A DNA stretch of 54,492 nt from Hymenobacter sp. IS2118 (GTDB lineage Bacteria > Bacteroidota > Bacteroidia > Cytophagales > Hymenobacteraceae): the NCBI RefSeq assembly GCF_000715495.1, contig NZ_JNLX01000150.1, positions 1 to 54,492 on the forward strand, read 5' to 3'. The notes beneath the pieces were generated by a model. That model searched no databases and had not been told where the DNA came from. It saw nothing but the letters and a program-made list of their open reading frames with translations. A program made the position numbers and the translations under genes. Below are positions 9,801 through 19,155 of the stretch, piece after piece (position 1 is the first letter of the stretch; each line of letters starts with the position of its first letter).

Positions 9801-10292
9801 GCATGGCAAGTAGAAATAGAGGGCGTCGAATACCTCAGGCTTAGACTGTTCACGCAGAACAGACTTTTTTTTTGCCCTTAGTCAATACCACGCAATCTGG
9901 GTTTATTAGTTGGCTTTTGGCTGAATTCGGGTTGTAAGGCAGGTCTTCTCCAAAACCGAATCACCATTGTCTGACTTATTTTAGTATCGCCAACCATACA
10001 CTAGACGCGGAGCAGGCCACCTGCTTGGTTTGCAACCCAGTATGCGGCTCTGAAAACAAAAGACAACGTCGGCTAAGAAAAATTCTATCTGAAGCAATAC
10101 ATGCCCCAACGAGGTACCCGATAGGATAGATTAACTAAGCACACGGCTCAGACCAATTTGTAGTTAAAATTCCGATTTTATGCGTTCTAAACGTGCCGTA
10201 AGTAGTGAAATCAGCCTATTTGGTGCTACTTTTAGCCCGGAAGTTTTGAGGAGGGCAAATTGATAGGTTTAAAGCATCATTTGTGTAACTCA
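9801..10292. other. AT-rich intergenic stretch, no gene seen
   Basis: Nearly 500 bp between the IS982 remnant and the second SusC promoter. No open frame with coding character, hairpin terminator or repeat was found. It probably contains upstream regulatory sequence for the second SusC operon and perhaps eroded IS flank. Confidence 0.5.
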
Positions 10293-10300
10293 TACTTTTG
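10293..10300 (+). promoter_or_regulatory. -7 box of the second SusC/SusD operon
   Basis: TACTTTTG is an exact match to the Bacteroidota -7 consensus TAnnTTTG, 60 bp before the SusC ATG. A GTTTA at about 10267 is a possible -33 element at acceptable spacing. Confidence 0.6.
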
Positions 10301-10360
10301 CGGTGAACCACTTTTTTCGGCACAGTTTCGGTGCTTTTTATTAACCTTTTTTTTTACCAG

Positions 10361-13300
10361 ATGAAAAAAACCCTACTCATGGGCTTAGTGCTCATGTTTA
10401 CCCTCTTCCAAGTGGCAATGGCGCAAACGCGAACCATCTCGGGACGGGTAACTGACCAAAAAACAGGTGATGGCCTGCCAGGCGTCACCATCCTCGAAAA
10501 GGGAACAACTAATGGCGTTTCGAGTAACTCGGATGGTAGTTTCACCATGAGCGTGCCAACAAGCGGGGGTACGCTTGTAATCAGTTCAGTGGGCATGGCT
10601 ACGCAGGAGCGTGTCATTGGCACTGAGTCGCAATTCAGCATCGCGCTGGCGCAGGATGCTAAACAATTGGCAGAGGTGGTCGTAACGGCCTTTGGCCGCG
10701 AACAGGAGAAAAAAGCACTGGGTTTTTCGGTTTCCGAGGTTAAAAATCAGGAACTAACTCAGGCCCGTGCCACCAACATCTCCAACTCGCTGACGGCCAA
10801 GGTGGCAGGTGTGCGGGTGCAGGGTGCCAGCGGCATGGTGGGCGCTTCGTCGAGCATCTTCATTCGTGGCTTAACGACTTTCACGGGCAGCAACCAGCCC
10901 CTATTCGTGGTAGACGGTATTCCAATTGATAACGGTGGTGGTACCAATGCCCTGCAAAATGGCGTGGCCAACTCCAACCGTGCCATTGACCTCAACCAAG
11001 ACGACGTGGAAAGCATCTCGGTGCTGAAAGGCCCGGCCGCAGCCGTACTTTACGGTTCACGGGCTGCTTCGGGCGCCATTCTGATTACGACCAAAAAGGG
11101 CGCTACGCTGGGTACCAAGAAGCAGAGCGTTTCGGTGAGCTCCAACTACAACATTGTGAAAGTGGGACGCCTGCCTGAGTACCAGAATACTTACGGCCAG
11201 GGCAACCGGGGCAACTTCAGCGCGGTGAGTAACGCCTCGTGGGGGCCTCGCGTAACGGGCCAGACGGTACAGAACTTCCGCGGCGAAGATGAAGTGCTGA
11301 CCATTCAGCCCGACAACGTGAAGGACATCTTCAAGACCGGCTCCAACTTTCAGAATAACATTGCCCTGTCGGGAGCAACTGAGAAAACCCGCTATTACGC
11401 GGCGTATGGCAACCTCAACGAAACGGGCATTCTGGACAACAACAACCTGAAGCGTAACACCCTTACCTTCAACGGCAACGCCCAGCTTACCGAAAAGCTG
11501 CGCACAGGTGTTAACCTGGTGTACACCAATAACCGCTCGGAACGCACGCCTCAGGGCAACGCGCTGGTAAACCCTTTCTTCCGCACCTGGTTTCTGCCCC
11601 GCACCTACGACCTGAAGCGTTACCCCTTTGAGCTGCCCAATGGCGGCCAGCAGGGAGCTGCCGTATTTGGCATTCTCCCCGATAACACGTGGTATAGCAA
11701 CGATGACAACCCCCTGTGGACCATCAAAAACAACACGTACAACGACCAACTTAACCGCATCGTAGGCAACGCCAGCATTGGCTATGACTTCACGGATTGG
11801 CTGTCGGTCGACTACAAGCTCGGCACTGACACTTACAACCAAATCATCAAGTCGGTGAACGCCCTCGACAGCCGCGGGTCGAACATTGCTAACGGGGCCG
11901 GTGGTGCAGTTGGTAATATTCTGGACGAATCGTTCAGCCGCACCGAAACCAGCTCTTATCTGAACCTGACGCTGAAGCGTGATATCACCGAAGACTTCAA
12001 CGCGCGCCTGCTCTTAGGTAACGAAATTAACCAGCGCGCTACTACCGACATCGGCACCGTAGGTACCGAAATTCAGGTACGCGGCTTTGATAACATCACT
12101 AACACTAAATCCTATCTGCCCTTCGGTGATAAAACCAAGCGCCGTCTGATTGGATTCTACGGTGACCTGCAGTTGGGTTTCCGCGACTTCGCTTTCCTGG
12201 GCCTTTCCGGCCGGAACGACTACTCTTCGACCTTTGGGGCAAAACAGCGGAGCTATTTTTACCCCGGTGCTTCGCTTAGCGTGGTGCTCAGCGATGCCAT
12301 TCCCGTGCTGAAACAAAGCACCGTGGTGAACCAGGTGAAGCTGCGGGCAGCAGCGGCACAGGTTGGGCGCGAGGCCCCTACCTACGTAACCGATACGTAC
12401 TTCTCCTCAACCAATACGCCGGCCGACGGCTTTGGTCCGCAGTTGACTTTCCCTTTCCGCAACCAGCTTGGCCAGTCGTTGGATAATACCGGCGGCAACG
12501 CCAGCCTGGGCCCGGAATTCACGACCAGCTACGAATTTGGTACGGATTTGCGATTCTTTGGCGGACGTGTGGCAGTGGAGGCGACCTACTACGAGCAGAA
12601 AAGCAAGGACATCATTTTCGCAGTTCCCGTGGCGTCGGCATCCGGCTTCACCAACGCGTTCCAGAACATCGGCAAATCGGAGGCTAAGGGCGTTGAGTTC
12701 ATGATTAGCACCATTCCGGTCAAGCTCAGCAACTTTACCTACAGCAACTCCTTCAACTTCTCGCGCGTGCGCAACAAGGTTCTGGAGCTGGCTCCGGGCG
12801 TAACCCAAATCACCCTCGGTGGTTTTGTAACGCCTAGCACCCGTTTGATTGCCGGCCAACCTTACGGGGTTATTTTCGGCAGCGTGTTTCAGCGCGAAAG
12901 CGTAGACGAGAAGGGTCGCCCTACCGGCCGCTTGCAGGTGACGCCTCAGGGCCGCGCAGTATTGGCATCCGACAACCAGATTGTGGGCGACCCCAATCCA
13001 AAGTGGACCGGTGGCTTCACCAACAACTTCACCTTCAAGGGACTAACCCTGAGCACTTTGCTTGACATCCGTTATGGTGGCGACGTCATTTCGCGCAATA
13101 TCAGCGACGTTCGTCGCCAGGGCGCAGCCGTTGAAACTGGTGACCGTGAGAAAACTTTCATCATCGATGGGGTAATCGCCAACGTTGGAACCGATGGCCG
13201 CCCTAATGGCACATTCCGCACCAACGACGTACAGATTTCGGCAGAAGATTACTACAACGACCTGTACGGTTTTGGCCGGGCTGAGTTTGTGGTGTTTGAT

Positions 13301-13546
13301 GCCTCGTGGATACGCCTGCGTGAGCTGGCACTGACGTATTCATTGCCAAAGACACTGACCGATAGAACCTTCCTGGGTGGTGTAGAACTGGGCCTCAATG
13401 CCCGCAACGTGTTCCTCTACGCACCGAACATTCCGCACATCGACCCGGAGGTAAACGCCCAGGGCCAAAGCAATTCGCAGGGCCTGGAGTTCAACGCTCT
13501 GCCACAGTCGCGCACGTACGGCGGTTCGATTCGGCTCACTTTCTAA
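10361..13546 (+). CDS. SusC/RagA-type TonB-dependent outer membrane receptor (second locus)
   Basis: TonB-dependent receptor of 1061 aa and a clear paralogue of the receptor at 4169; the N-terminal 115 residues align almost column for column. The start at 10361 gives a signal peptide ending VAMAQ (residue 22); the upstream in-frame ATG at 10331 is rejected. The regulatory-like domain spans 24-105 (ISGRVTD, GLPGVTILEKGT). LAEVVVTAFG follows, then a plug with LFVVDGIPI and YGSRAASGAILITTKKG, and a barrel ending in SIRLTF. It is co-transcribed with the SusD gene 20 bp downstream. Substrate unknown; the two loci may serve different ligands after duplication. Confidence 0.95.
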   Translation: MKKTLLMGLVLMFTLFQVAMAQTRTISGRVTDQKTGDGLPGVTILEKGTTNGVSSNSDGSFTMSVPTSGGTLVISSVGMATQERVIGTESQFSIALAQDAKQLAEVVVTAFGREQEKKALGFSVSEVKNQELTQARATNISNSLTAKVAGVRVQGASGMVGASSSIFIRGLTTFTGSNQPLFVVDGIPIDNGGGTNALQNGVANSNRAIDLNQDDVESISVLKGPAAAVLYGSRAASGAILITTKKGATLGTKKQSVSVSSNYNIVKVGRLPEYQNTYGQGNRGNFSAVSNASWGPRVTGQTVQNFRGEDEVLTIQPDNVKDIFKTGSNFQNNIALSGATEKTRYYAAYGNLNETGILDNNNLKRNTLTFNGNAQLTEKLRTGVNLVYTNNRSERTPQGNALVNPFFRTWFLPRTYDLKRYPFELPNGGQQGAAVFGILPDNTWYSNDDNPLWTIKNNTYNDQLNRIVGNASIGYDFTDWLSVDYKLGTDTYNQIIKSVNALDSRGSNIANGAGGAVGNILDESFSRTETSSYLNLTLKRDITEDFNARLLLGNEINQRATTDIGTVGTEIQVRGFDNITNTKSYLPFGDKTKRRLIGFYGDLQLGFRDFAFLGLSGRNDYSSTFGAKQRSYFYPGASLSVVLSDAIPVLKQSTVVNQVKLRAAAAQVGREAPTYVTDTYFSSTNTPADGFGPQLTFPFRNQLGQSLDNTGGNASLGPEFTTSYEFGTDLRFFGGRVAVEATYYEQKSKDIIFAVPVASASGFTNAFQNIGKSEAKGVEFMISTIPVKLSNFTYSNSFNFSRVRNKVLELAPGVTQITLGGFVTPSTRLIAGQPYGVIFGSVFQRESVDEKGRPTGRLQVTPQGRAVLASDNQIVGDPNPKWTGGFTNNFTFKGLTLSTLLDIRYGGDVISRNISDVRRQGAAVETGDREKTFIIDGVIANVGTDGRPNGTFRTNDVQISAEDYYNDLYGFGRAEFVVFDASWIRLRELALTYSLPKTLTDRTFLGGVELGLNARNVFLYAPNIPHIDPEVNAQGQSNSQGLEFNALPQSRTYGGSIRLTF

Positions 13547-13566
13547 CTTCTACTTTCTTCAAAATC

Positions 13567-15051
13567 ATGAAAGTTAATAACCGGACCACTTCGTTCGCAC
13601 TGGTAGCAAGTCTTCTTGCACTGAGCTCGTGCGACAAATTCCTCGACGTCAACCAAAACCCGAACGCTGTACTGGAGGCCCCGGCCCCCAACGTACTCGT
13701 TGCCGGCCAGGCGCACCTCGGCTTCCTGATGGGGTCGGACCTGCACCGCTATTCTGCCCTTATCGTGCAGCAGTTTGCCGGGCAGGGCGGCTCGGGAATT
13801 CAGACGGCTGAGTACGACCGTTACAACATCACGGCCACGGACCTTAACAATGCGTGGCGGGGCAACATTTTTGGCGGGGCGCAGGCCGATTTGCAAAAGC
13901 TAATCGACCAGTCTGCAGCCACTAGCCCTGCCTATTCGGGCGTGGCCAAGATTATGCAAGGCTTCTTGTTTTCGGTAACCACGGATGCTTTTGGCGATAT
14001 TCCTTTTACAGAAGCGCTCAAATTCGACCAGAACCTACAGCCCAAGTACGATGCCTCGGCTGCTGTGTATACCGGTATCATCGAGTTGCTCAACTCAGGT
14101 ATCGCGGACCTGAAGAAGACGTCGGTTACTAGCCCGGCTGATGACGACCTGATATACGCCGGCGACCTGGTGAAATGGGAAAAGTTTGCTAACACCTTGA
14201 AGCTGCGCTTGTACCTGCACAACTTCCCCAAATTATCGCAAACCTCCGATGCGAGCTTTGCGGCCGTTCTGGCTGCGGGACCGGTGATGACTGGCAACGA
14301 GGACAATTTCGAACTCGACTTCGAAGCGGCAGCTAACAAAAACAATTCCATCGACCAGTTCGAAAAGTCGCGTCCCAGCACCTTCTTCCCCAGCACCACG
14401 CTGGTGAACCTGATGAATGCGAAAGAAGACCCCCGTCGTACGACTTTCCTCACCGAACAGCCCAGCTTGGCTGCACCAGCACCACAGAATCCTGCCGGTA
14501 CCTACGTAGGGGCACAAAATGGCACCGGCGCGGCTGGAGCTCCCCAGATACGGTTTTCGCGGATGGGTACCTATTTGCGGGGCATTCGCACTGGTACCGG
14601 TATCAACAGTTACGACGGTTCGGCACCCATCCGGATGCTGACTTTCGCCGAGCACAACTTCATTCTGGCCGAGTATTACGCCCGCACCAATAATCTAGCG
14701 CTCGCTCAAACATCATTCAACGCTGGCATTACGGCTTCAATGACTGCCGCCAGTGTTGCCGGTAGCGACGCTACGGCCTACATCGCAGCCCGCCCGCCAT
14801 TGACGTCCGCCAACGCCATTCAACAGATTATCGAGGAGAAATTTATTGCCAATTTCGGTGTGGCGGTAGAACCCTGGACGGACTACCGGCGCACGGGCTT
14901 TCCCGTGCTGCCGCTGCCAGTAGGTGCTTTGCAGCCGCAGGTACTGCGCGTACTACCCTACCCCGACCTGGAGCGCGTGGCCAACCCAACCAACACTCCA
15001 GCCCGGCCTGACCTGACGGCTCCCACGGTATTCTGGGACCCAGGCCGCTAA
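13567..15051 (+). CDS. SusD-like lipoprotein (second locus)
   Basis: Lipoprotein of 494 aa with lipobox Cys22 (LLALSSCDKFLDVNQNPN) and the SusD_like_2 signature FLDVNQNPNA. DAFGDIPFTEAL and KWEKFANTLKLRLYLH are conserved SusD segments, and the C-terminus FWDPGR resembles that of the first locus. It partners the SusC immediately upstream. A further lipoprotein gene follows after 70 bp and is probably in the same transcript, because the first terminator seen comes after that gene. Confidence 0.93.
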   Translation: MKVNNRTTSFALVASLLALSSCDKFLDVNQNPNAVLEAPAPNVLVAGQAHLGFLMGSDLHRYSALIVQQFAGQGGSGIQTAEYDRYNITATDLNNAWRGNIFGGAQADLQKLIDQSAATSPAYSGVAKIMQGFLFSVTTDAFGDIPFTEALKFDQNLQPKYDASAAVYTGIIELLNSGIADLKKTSVTSPADDDLIYAGDLVKWEKFANTLKLRLYLHNFPKLSQTSDASFAAVLAAGPVMTGNEDNFELDFEAAANKNNSIDQFEKSRPSTFFPSTTLVNLMNAKEDPRRTTFLTEQPSLAAPAPQNPAGTYVGAQNGTGAAGAPQIRFSRMGTYLRGIRTGTGINSYDGSAPIRMLTFAEHNFILAEYYARTNNLALAQTSFNAGITASMTAASVAGSDATAYIAARPPLTSANAIQQIIEEKFIANFGVAVEPWTDYRRTGFPVLPLPVGALQPQVLRVLPYPDLERVANPTNTPARPDLTAPTVFWDPGR

Positions 15052-15121
15052 CCGATAATTTCCGGGGACGGGAAGGCAACAGCTGCCGTCCTCGGATTTT
15101 TTCCTCTTTTCAATCTTTCTC

Positions 15122-15571
15122 ATGAAAAAAATCTCATTAAACCTGTTGCTTTTACTGCTGAGCATAGTCACTTTGTCCAGCTGCGAAAAGGAGGAGCCCA
15201 ACTTTAACGTTGGCTCCAAGTTTAGCATTATCTTCGATGATGCTATTAATAAAACCACCGCCGACTACATAGTTGGCAGCACCATAACACTCAAAGTTGG
15301 GGCTGCTGGTGCCAGCACGGTAAACGTTATATCCAATTATACCACTGGCACGGTTAGAACGGTCAATCTGGGTAGCTTTCCGGTAACCAACGGCGTGGCT
15401 ACCATTACTATTCCTGCCAACAGCCTGCGTGCTGATGCCGATGGTGCCCCTATTGGCGCGGGTACTGCCCCGGCCTCGTCGCGTGGTGCCAACACCTACA
15501 CGCTAACGGTGGAAGCAGTAGGAGGTGGTACTACAGAGCGGCGCTTTTTCACAGCGGTTCTCGTGCGGTAG
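15122..15571 (+). CDS. small lipoprotein, third gene of the SusC/SusD operon
   Basis: 149 aa with a lipoprotein signal and Cys21 (LSSCEKEEPNF), followed by a beta-rich, Thr/Val/Gly-rich body of about 125 residues without a motif I recognise. The pattern (short lipoprotein after SusD) fits the surface-exposed accessory binding proteins often found third in such operons, commonly with an Ig-like or BACON-like fold, but homology is not established. A strong terminator follows 31 bp after its stop. Confidence 0.8.
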   Translation: MKKISLNLLLLLLSIVTLSSCEKEEPNFNVGSKFSIIFDDAINKTTADYIVGSTITLKVGAAGASTVNVISNYTTGTVRTVNLGSFPVTNGVATITIPANSLRADADGAPIGAGTAPASSRGANTYTLTVEAVGGGTTERRFFTAVLVR

Positions 15572-15602
15572 TACGTTTATCGCTCTCGGCTGAAATAACC
15601 GT

Positions 15603-15653
15603 GTTATACAAAAAAAGGCCCAATCTTAACGATTGGGCCTTTTTTTGTATAAC
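15603..15653. terminator. strong bidirectional terminator after the second SusC/SusD operon
   Basis: GGCCCAATC and GATTGGGCC pair around a TTAAC loop and are flanked by A7 and T7. The pairing extends outward through GTTATACA/TGTATAAC, giving a 51-bp near-perfect palindrome usable on either strand. Confidence 0.92.
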
Positions 15654-16243
15654 ATATCGCTCTGGGACGTAGCATCATATCCGCACCCAGTGTTACGCTT
15701 GCTATCCTCTTCAAAAAGCTTATTGGTATATCAGAATATGAGGAGAGGCCGTATTGACCTCACTCTGGCGCACACAGCTCACCTGACACAATTAACTCCC
15801 TGCGGGACGCTACGCTGTCTGTTAAAAACTATCGGCTTGCTCCCACCCTGCTGGAGCTCACCCCTAGGTAAAGCTCCAGCGCTGTGGTCCGGCACCTAAT
15901 AGGTACGCCATGATGCTGTATCAAAATGCACCATCAGTTTTACAGCCAACCGTGCACCGGCCAGCAACTGCATAAGGTCCGCGCTCGGCGCACAAAGCGC
16001 CAGTAGAACCAAATTAATGCGGTAGCTAGCCGCCCGTTATCCACAAGCAATAAAAATCCGGTTGGCCCAAGACATCCTTAATGTCCATACCTGGAGCACA
16101 GTTTACAACTATTTGCCTGCTGCCGACAAGGCCCAACGTATGGCGGAGCGGTTTGAGGTCGACGATAGTTTCAGGTGTGGCTCTTAGCTTAATCTGATTG
16201 AGAAGGCTCTTGCTACCTCGCCAAATTTTATGGAAAGCACATG
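15654..16243. other. intergenic stretch with a possible decayed coding fragment
   Basis: About 590 bp between the second SusC operon and hslU. It holds a short hairpin (15850-15880, GCTGGAGCT/AGCTCCAGC) and one perfect DnaA-box sequence (TTATCCACA, 16037-16045). A plus-frame fragment of about 45 codons (about 16030-16185) reads ILNVHTWSTVYNYLPAADKA, which resembles the recognition helix of a helix-turn-helix protein but has no proper start. I see no intact gene; the fragment may be an eroded remnant. Confidence 0.4.
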
Positions 16244-17650
<1,407 letters not shown>

Positions 17651-17683
17651 GTAGTTGAAATGAGATAAAGCACAAAAGACCGG

Positions 17684-17787
17684 CATGCTCATCCGGCGGC
17701 CGCTTGCCGAAGCATTCCCACCGCGCAAGCAATTTATTTTACTGCTACGATAGAGCTGCTTCGGCAAGCAGCCGCCGGATGAGCATG
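17684..17787. repeat. REP-like palindromic element between hslU and porQ
   Basis: Arms 17684-17714 and 17757-17787 are inverted copies matching at 30 of 31 bases, separated by a 42-bp AT-rich loop. The outer end (GTCATGCTCATC on one strand) and the inner GAAGCA match the ends of the palindrome at 50570-50661, which suggests one repeat family. Confidence 0.85.
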
Positions 17788-17814
17788 ACGTTTTAGCTGT
17801 TAACAAAGAATGGG

Positions 17815-18876
17815 CTATTCCTTCTTCTTAAACAACGAATCGAGGTTGCGCGACAGCGTGAAATACTCGCTGGACCCGGCGGCCTGCAGCACCGCGTGCG
17901 TATAGTCAAGCTGAAAGCCGCTGATTTTCAGCATCACGCCGAAGCTGAGGCCAGCGCTACCGCTGGTGTTTTCGAGGCGCAGTTCGCGGCGTTGGAGGTG
18001 GTTGTAACCCACGCGCAGGTTGAAGTTGTTGCTGAGCACCAGGGCAGCGCTCGCTGTGAAGTGCCGGGCCAGGTTGTCACCAAAACTCTTTTTGGGCTTT
18101 TGCTCCACATTGTTGCCATCAATCGGGCCGCGCTGGTTGGGGTCGAGGTACTGAATGTCCCACTGTTGCAGGTGGTGCGCGGTGAGGGAAATGCGCAGCG
18201 GCATGTGCTCGGGCTTGATGGTGGCGCCCAGCTGCACATCGAGCGGCAGCGGGCCACGGTCGGTGCCGGGGTAGGGCGAAAACTGGAACCCCAGGTTTTT
18301 GGCCGCCAGTCCCACTGTAAAATCCTGCGTGGGGTTCTTAAACACAACGCCCACGTCGCCCACGCCGGCAAACGAGCGGTCGCCGGCAATGCTGGACACG
18401 GCCAGCTTAGCGGTGGCGCCAAACGTAAACTTGCCCTTGGTGTAGGCGTCCGACACGCCCACGGTATACTCGTTCACCCCAAAAGTGCCGAGGCTGTTGC
18501 CGGCCGCGTCGTAGCTCTCCAGGCTGCCGTAGTTGAGGTAGGTGATGCCCACGCCCAAACGACCGTACTTCTCGGTATTGAACACGTAGGCACCGGTGCT
18601 TTGCTTGATGTCGGCCACGTAGGCCACGTAGCTCAGCGCCAGCCGGCCGTCCATGTCCGGGTTTAGCAGGGCCGGATTGGCAAAGAGCATGCTCGGGTCG
18701 TCGTTGCGACTCGACACGTTGTGCCCGCCCAAAGCGGCTTGCTGGGCGCCCACGGGCAGGTCGAGAAACGGAAAAACCTTGCCGCCGCCCAACTGCTGCG
18801 CGGCGGCGGGCTCCCACCCGACCATTCCCAACAATAAGCAAAAACCGGCCAGCCGGTATGCGAAAATGTGCTTCAT
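17815..18876 (-). CDS. porQ: type IX secretion system protein PorQ
   Basis: Outer-membrane beta-barrel protein of 353 aa with a signal peptide ending PAAAQ (about residue 26). The family hallmark after the signal (FPFLDLPVGAQQAALGG, then NDDPSMLFANPALLN) is clear, followed by alternating strands typical of the PorV/PorQ (FadL-like) group. PorQ belongs to the attachment/shuttle side of the T9SS in Bacteroidota, where it works with PorZ. It lies between lon (upstream, same strand) and hslU (downstream). Confidence 0.88.
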   Translation of the reverse strand: MKHIFAYRLAGFCLLLGMVGWEPAAAQQLGGGKVFPFLDLPVGAQQAALGGHNVSSRNDDPSMLFANPALLNPDMDGRLALSYVAYVADIKQSTGAYVFNTEKYGRLGVGITYLNYGSLESYDAAGNSLGTFGVNEYTVGVSDAYTKGKFTFGATAKLAVSSIAGDRSFAGVGDVGVVFKNPTQDFTVGLAAKNLGFQFSPYPGTDRGPLPLDVQLGATIKPEHMPLRISLTAHHLQQWDIQYLDPNQRGPIDGNNVEQKPKKSFGDNLARHFTASAALVLSNNFNLRVGYNHLQRRELRLENTSGSAGLSFGVMLKISGFQLDYTHAVLQAAGSSEYFTLSRNLDSLFKKKE

Positions 18877-18923
18877 ATGGCTAAGTTAAGCGGCAAGGAG
18901 CCCTTGCAAAGGCACCAAACGCT

Positions 18924-19153
18924 CGCGAACGGGCAGAAAGTACTTCGGAACGGGAATTAACCCGTTCCGAAGCACTTTCTGCCCGTTCGGAGCAATTGAA
19001 AAGAGGCTCGGAACGGGTTATTGCTCCCTCGGAACGGGTTACTACTCCCTCGGAACGAGCAACAGGCAGCTCAGACCACCTAATAAGTCACTCCGAGGGA
19101 GTAATAACCCGTTCCGAAAGAGCAATCGGGTGCTCGGAGCAACTAATCGGTTT
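18924..19153. repeat. 21-bp-period repeat block with two nested inverted repeats
   Basis: The gap between lon and porQ is built of about ten 21-bp units with the core TCGGAACGGGTTATTGCTCCC. Two long hairpins are superimposed: arms 18926-18954/18961-18989 (28 of 29 paired) and 19029-19054/19092-19117 (25 of 26 paired). Read on the plus strand, one frame gives a continuous run of heptads starting Ser-Glu (SERVIAP, SERVTTP, SERATGS and so on), but it has no convincing start codon and probably is not a gene. The heptads are best seen as a consequence of the 21-bp period. Confidence 0.85.
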
Positions 19154-19155
19154 TT

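Noticed and set aside
16037..16045. Perfect DnaA box as possible replication origin
   Set aside because: A single box with no cluster, no AT-rich unwinding region and 14 kb from dnaA. Other TTATCCACA matches at 7236-7250 and near 590 lie in coding sequence.
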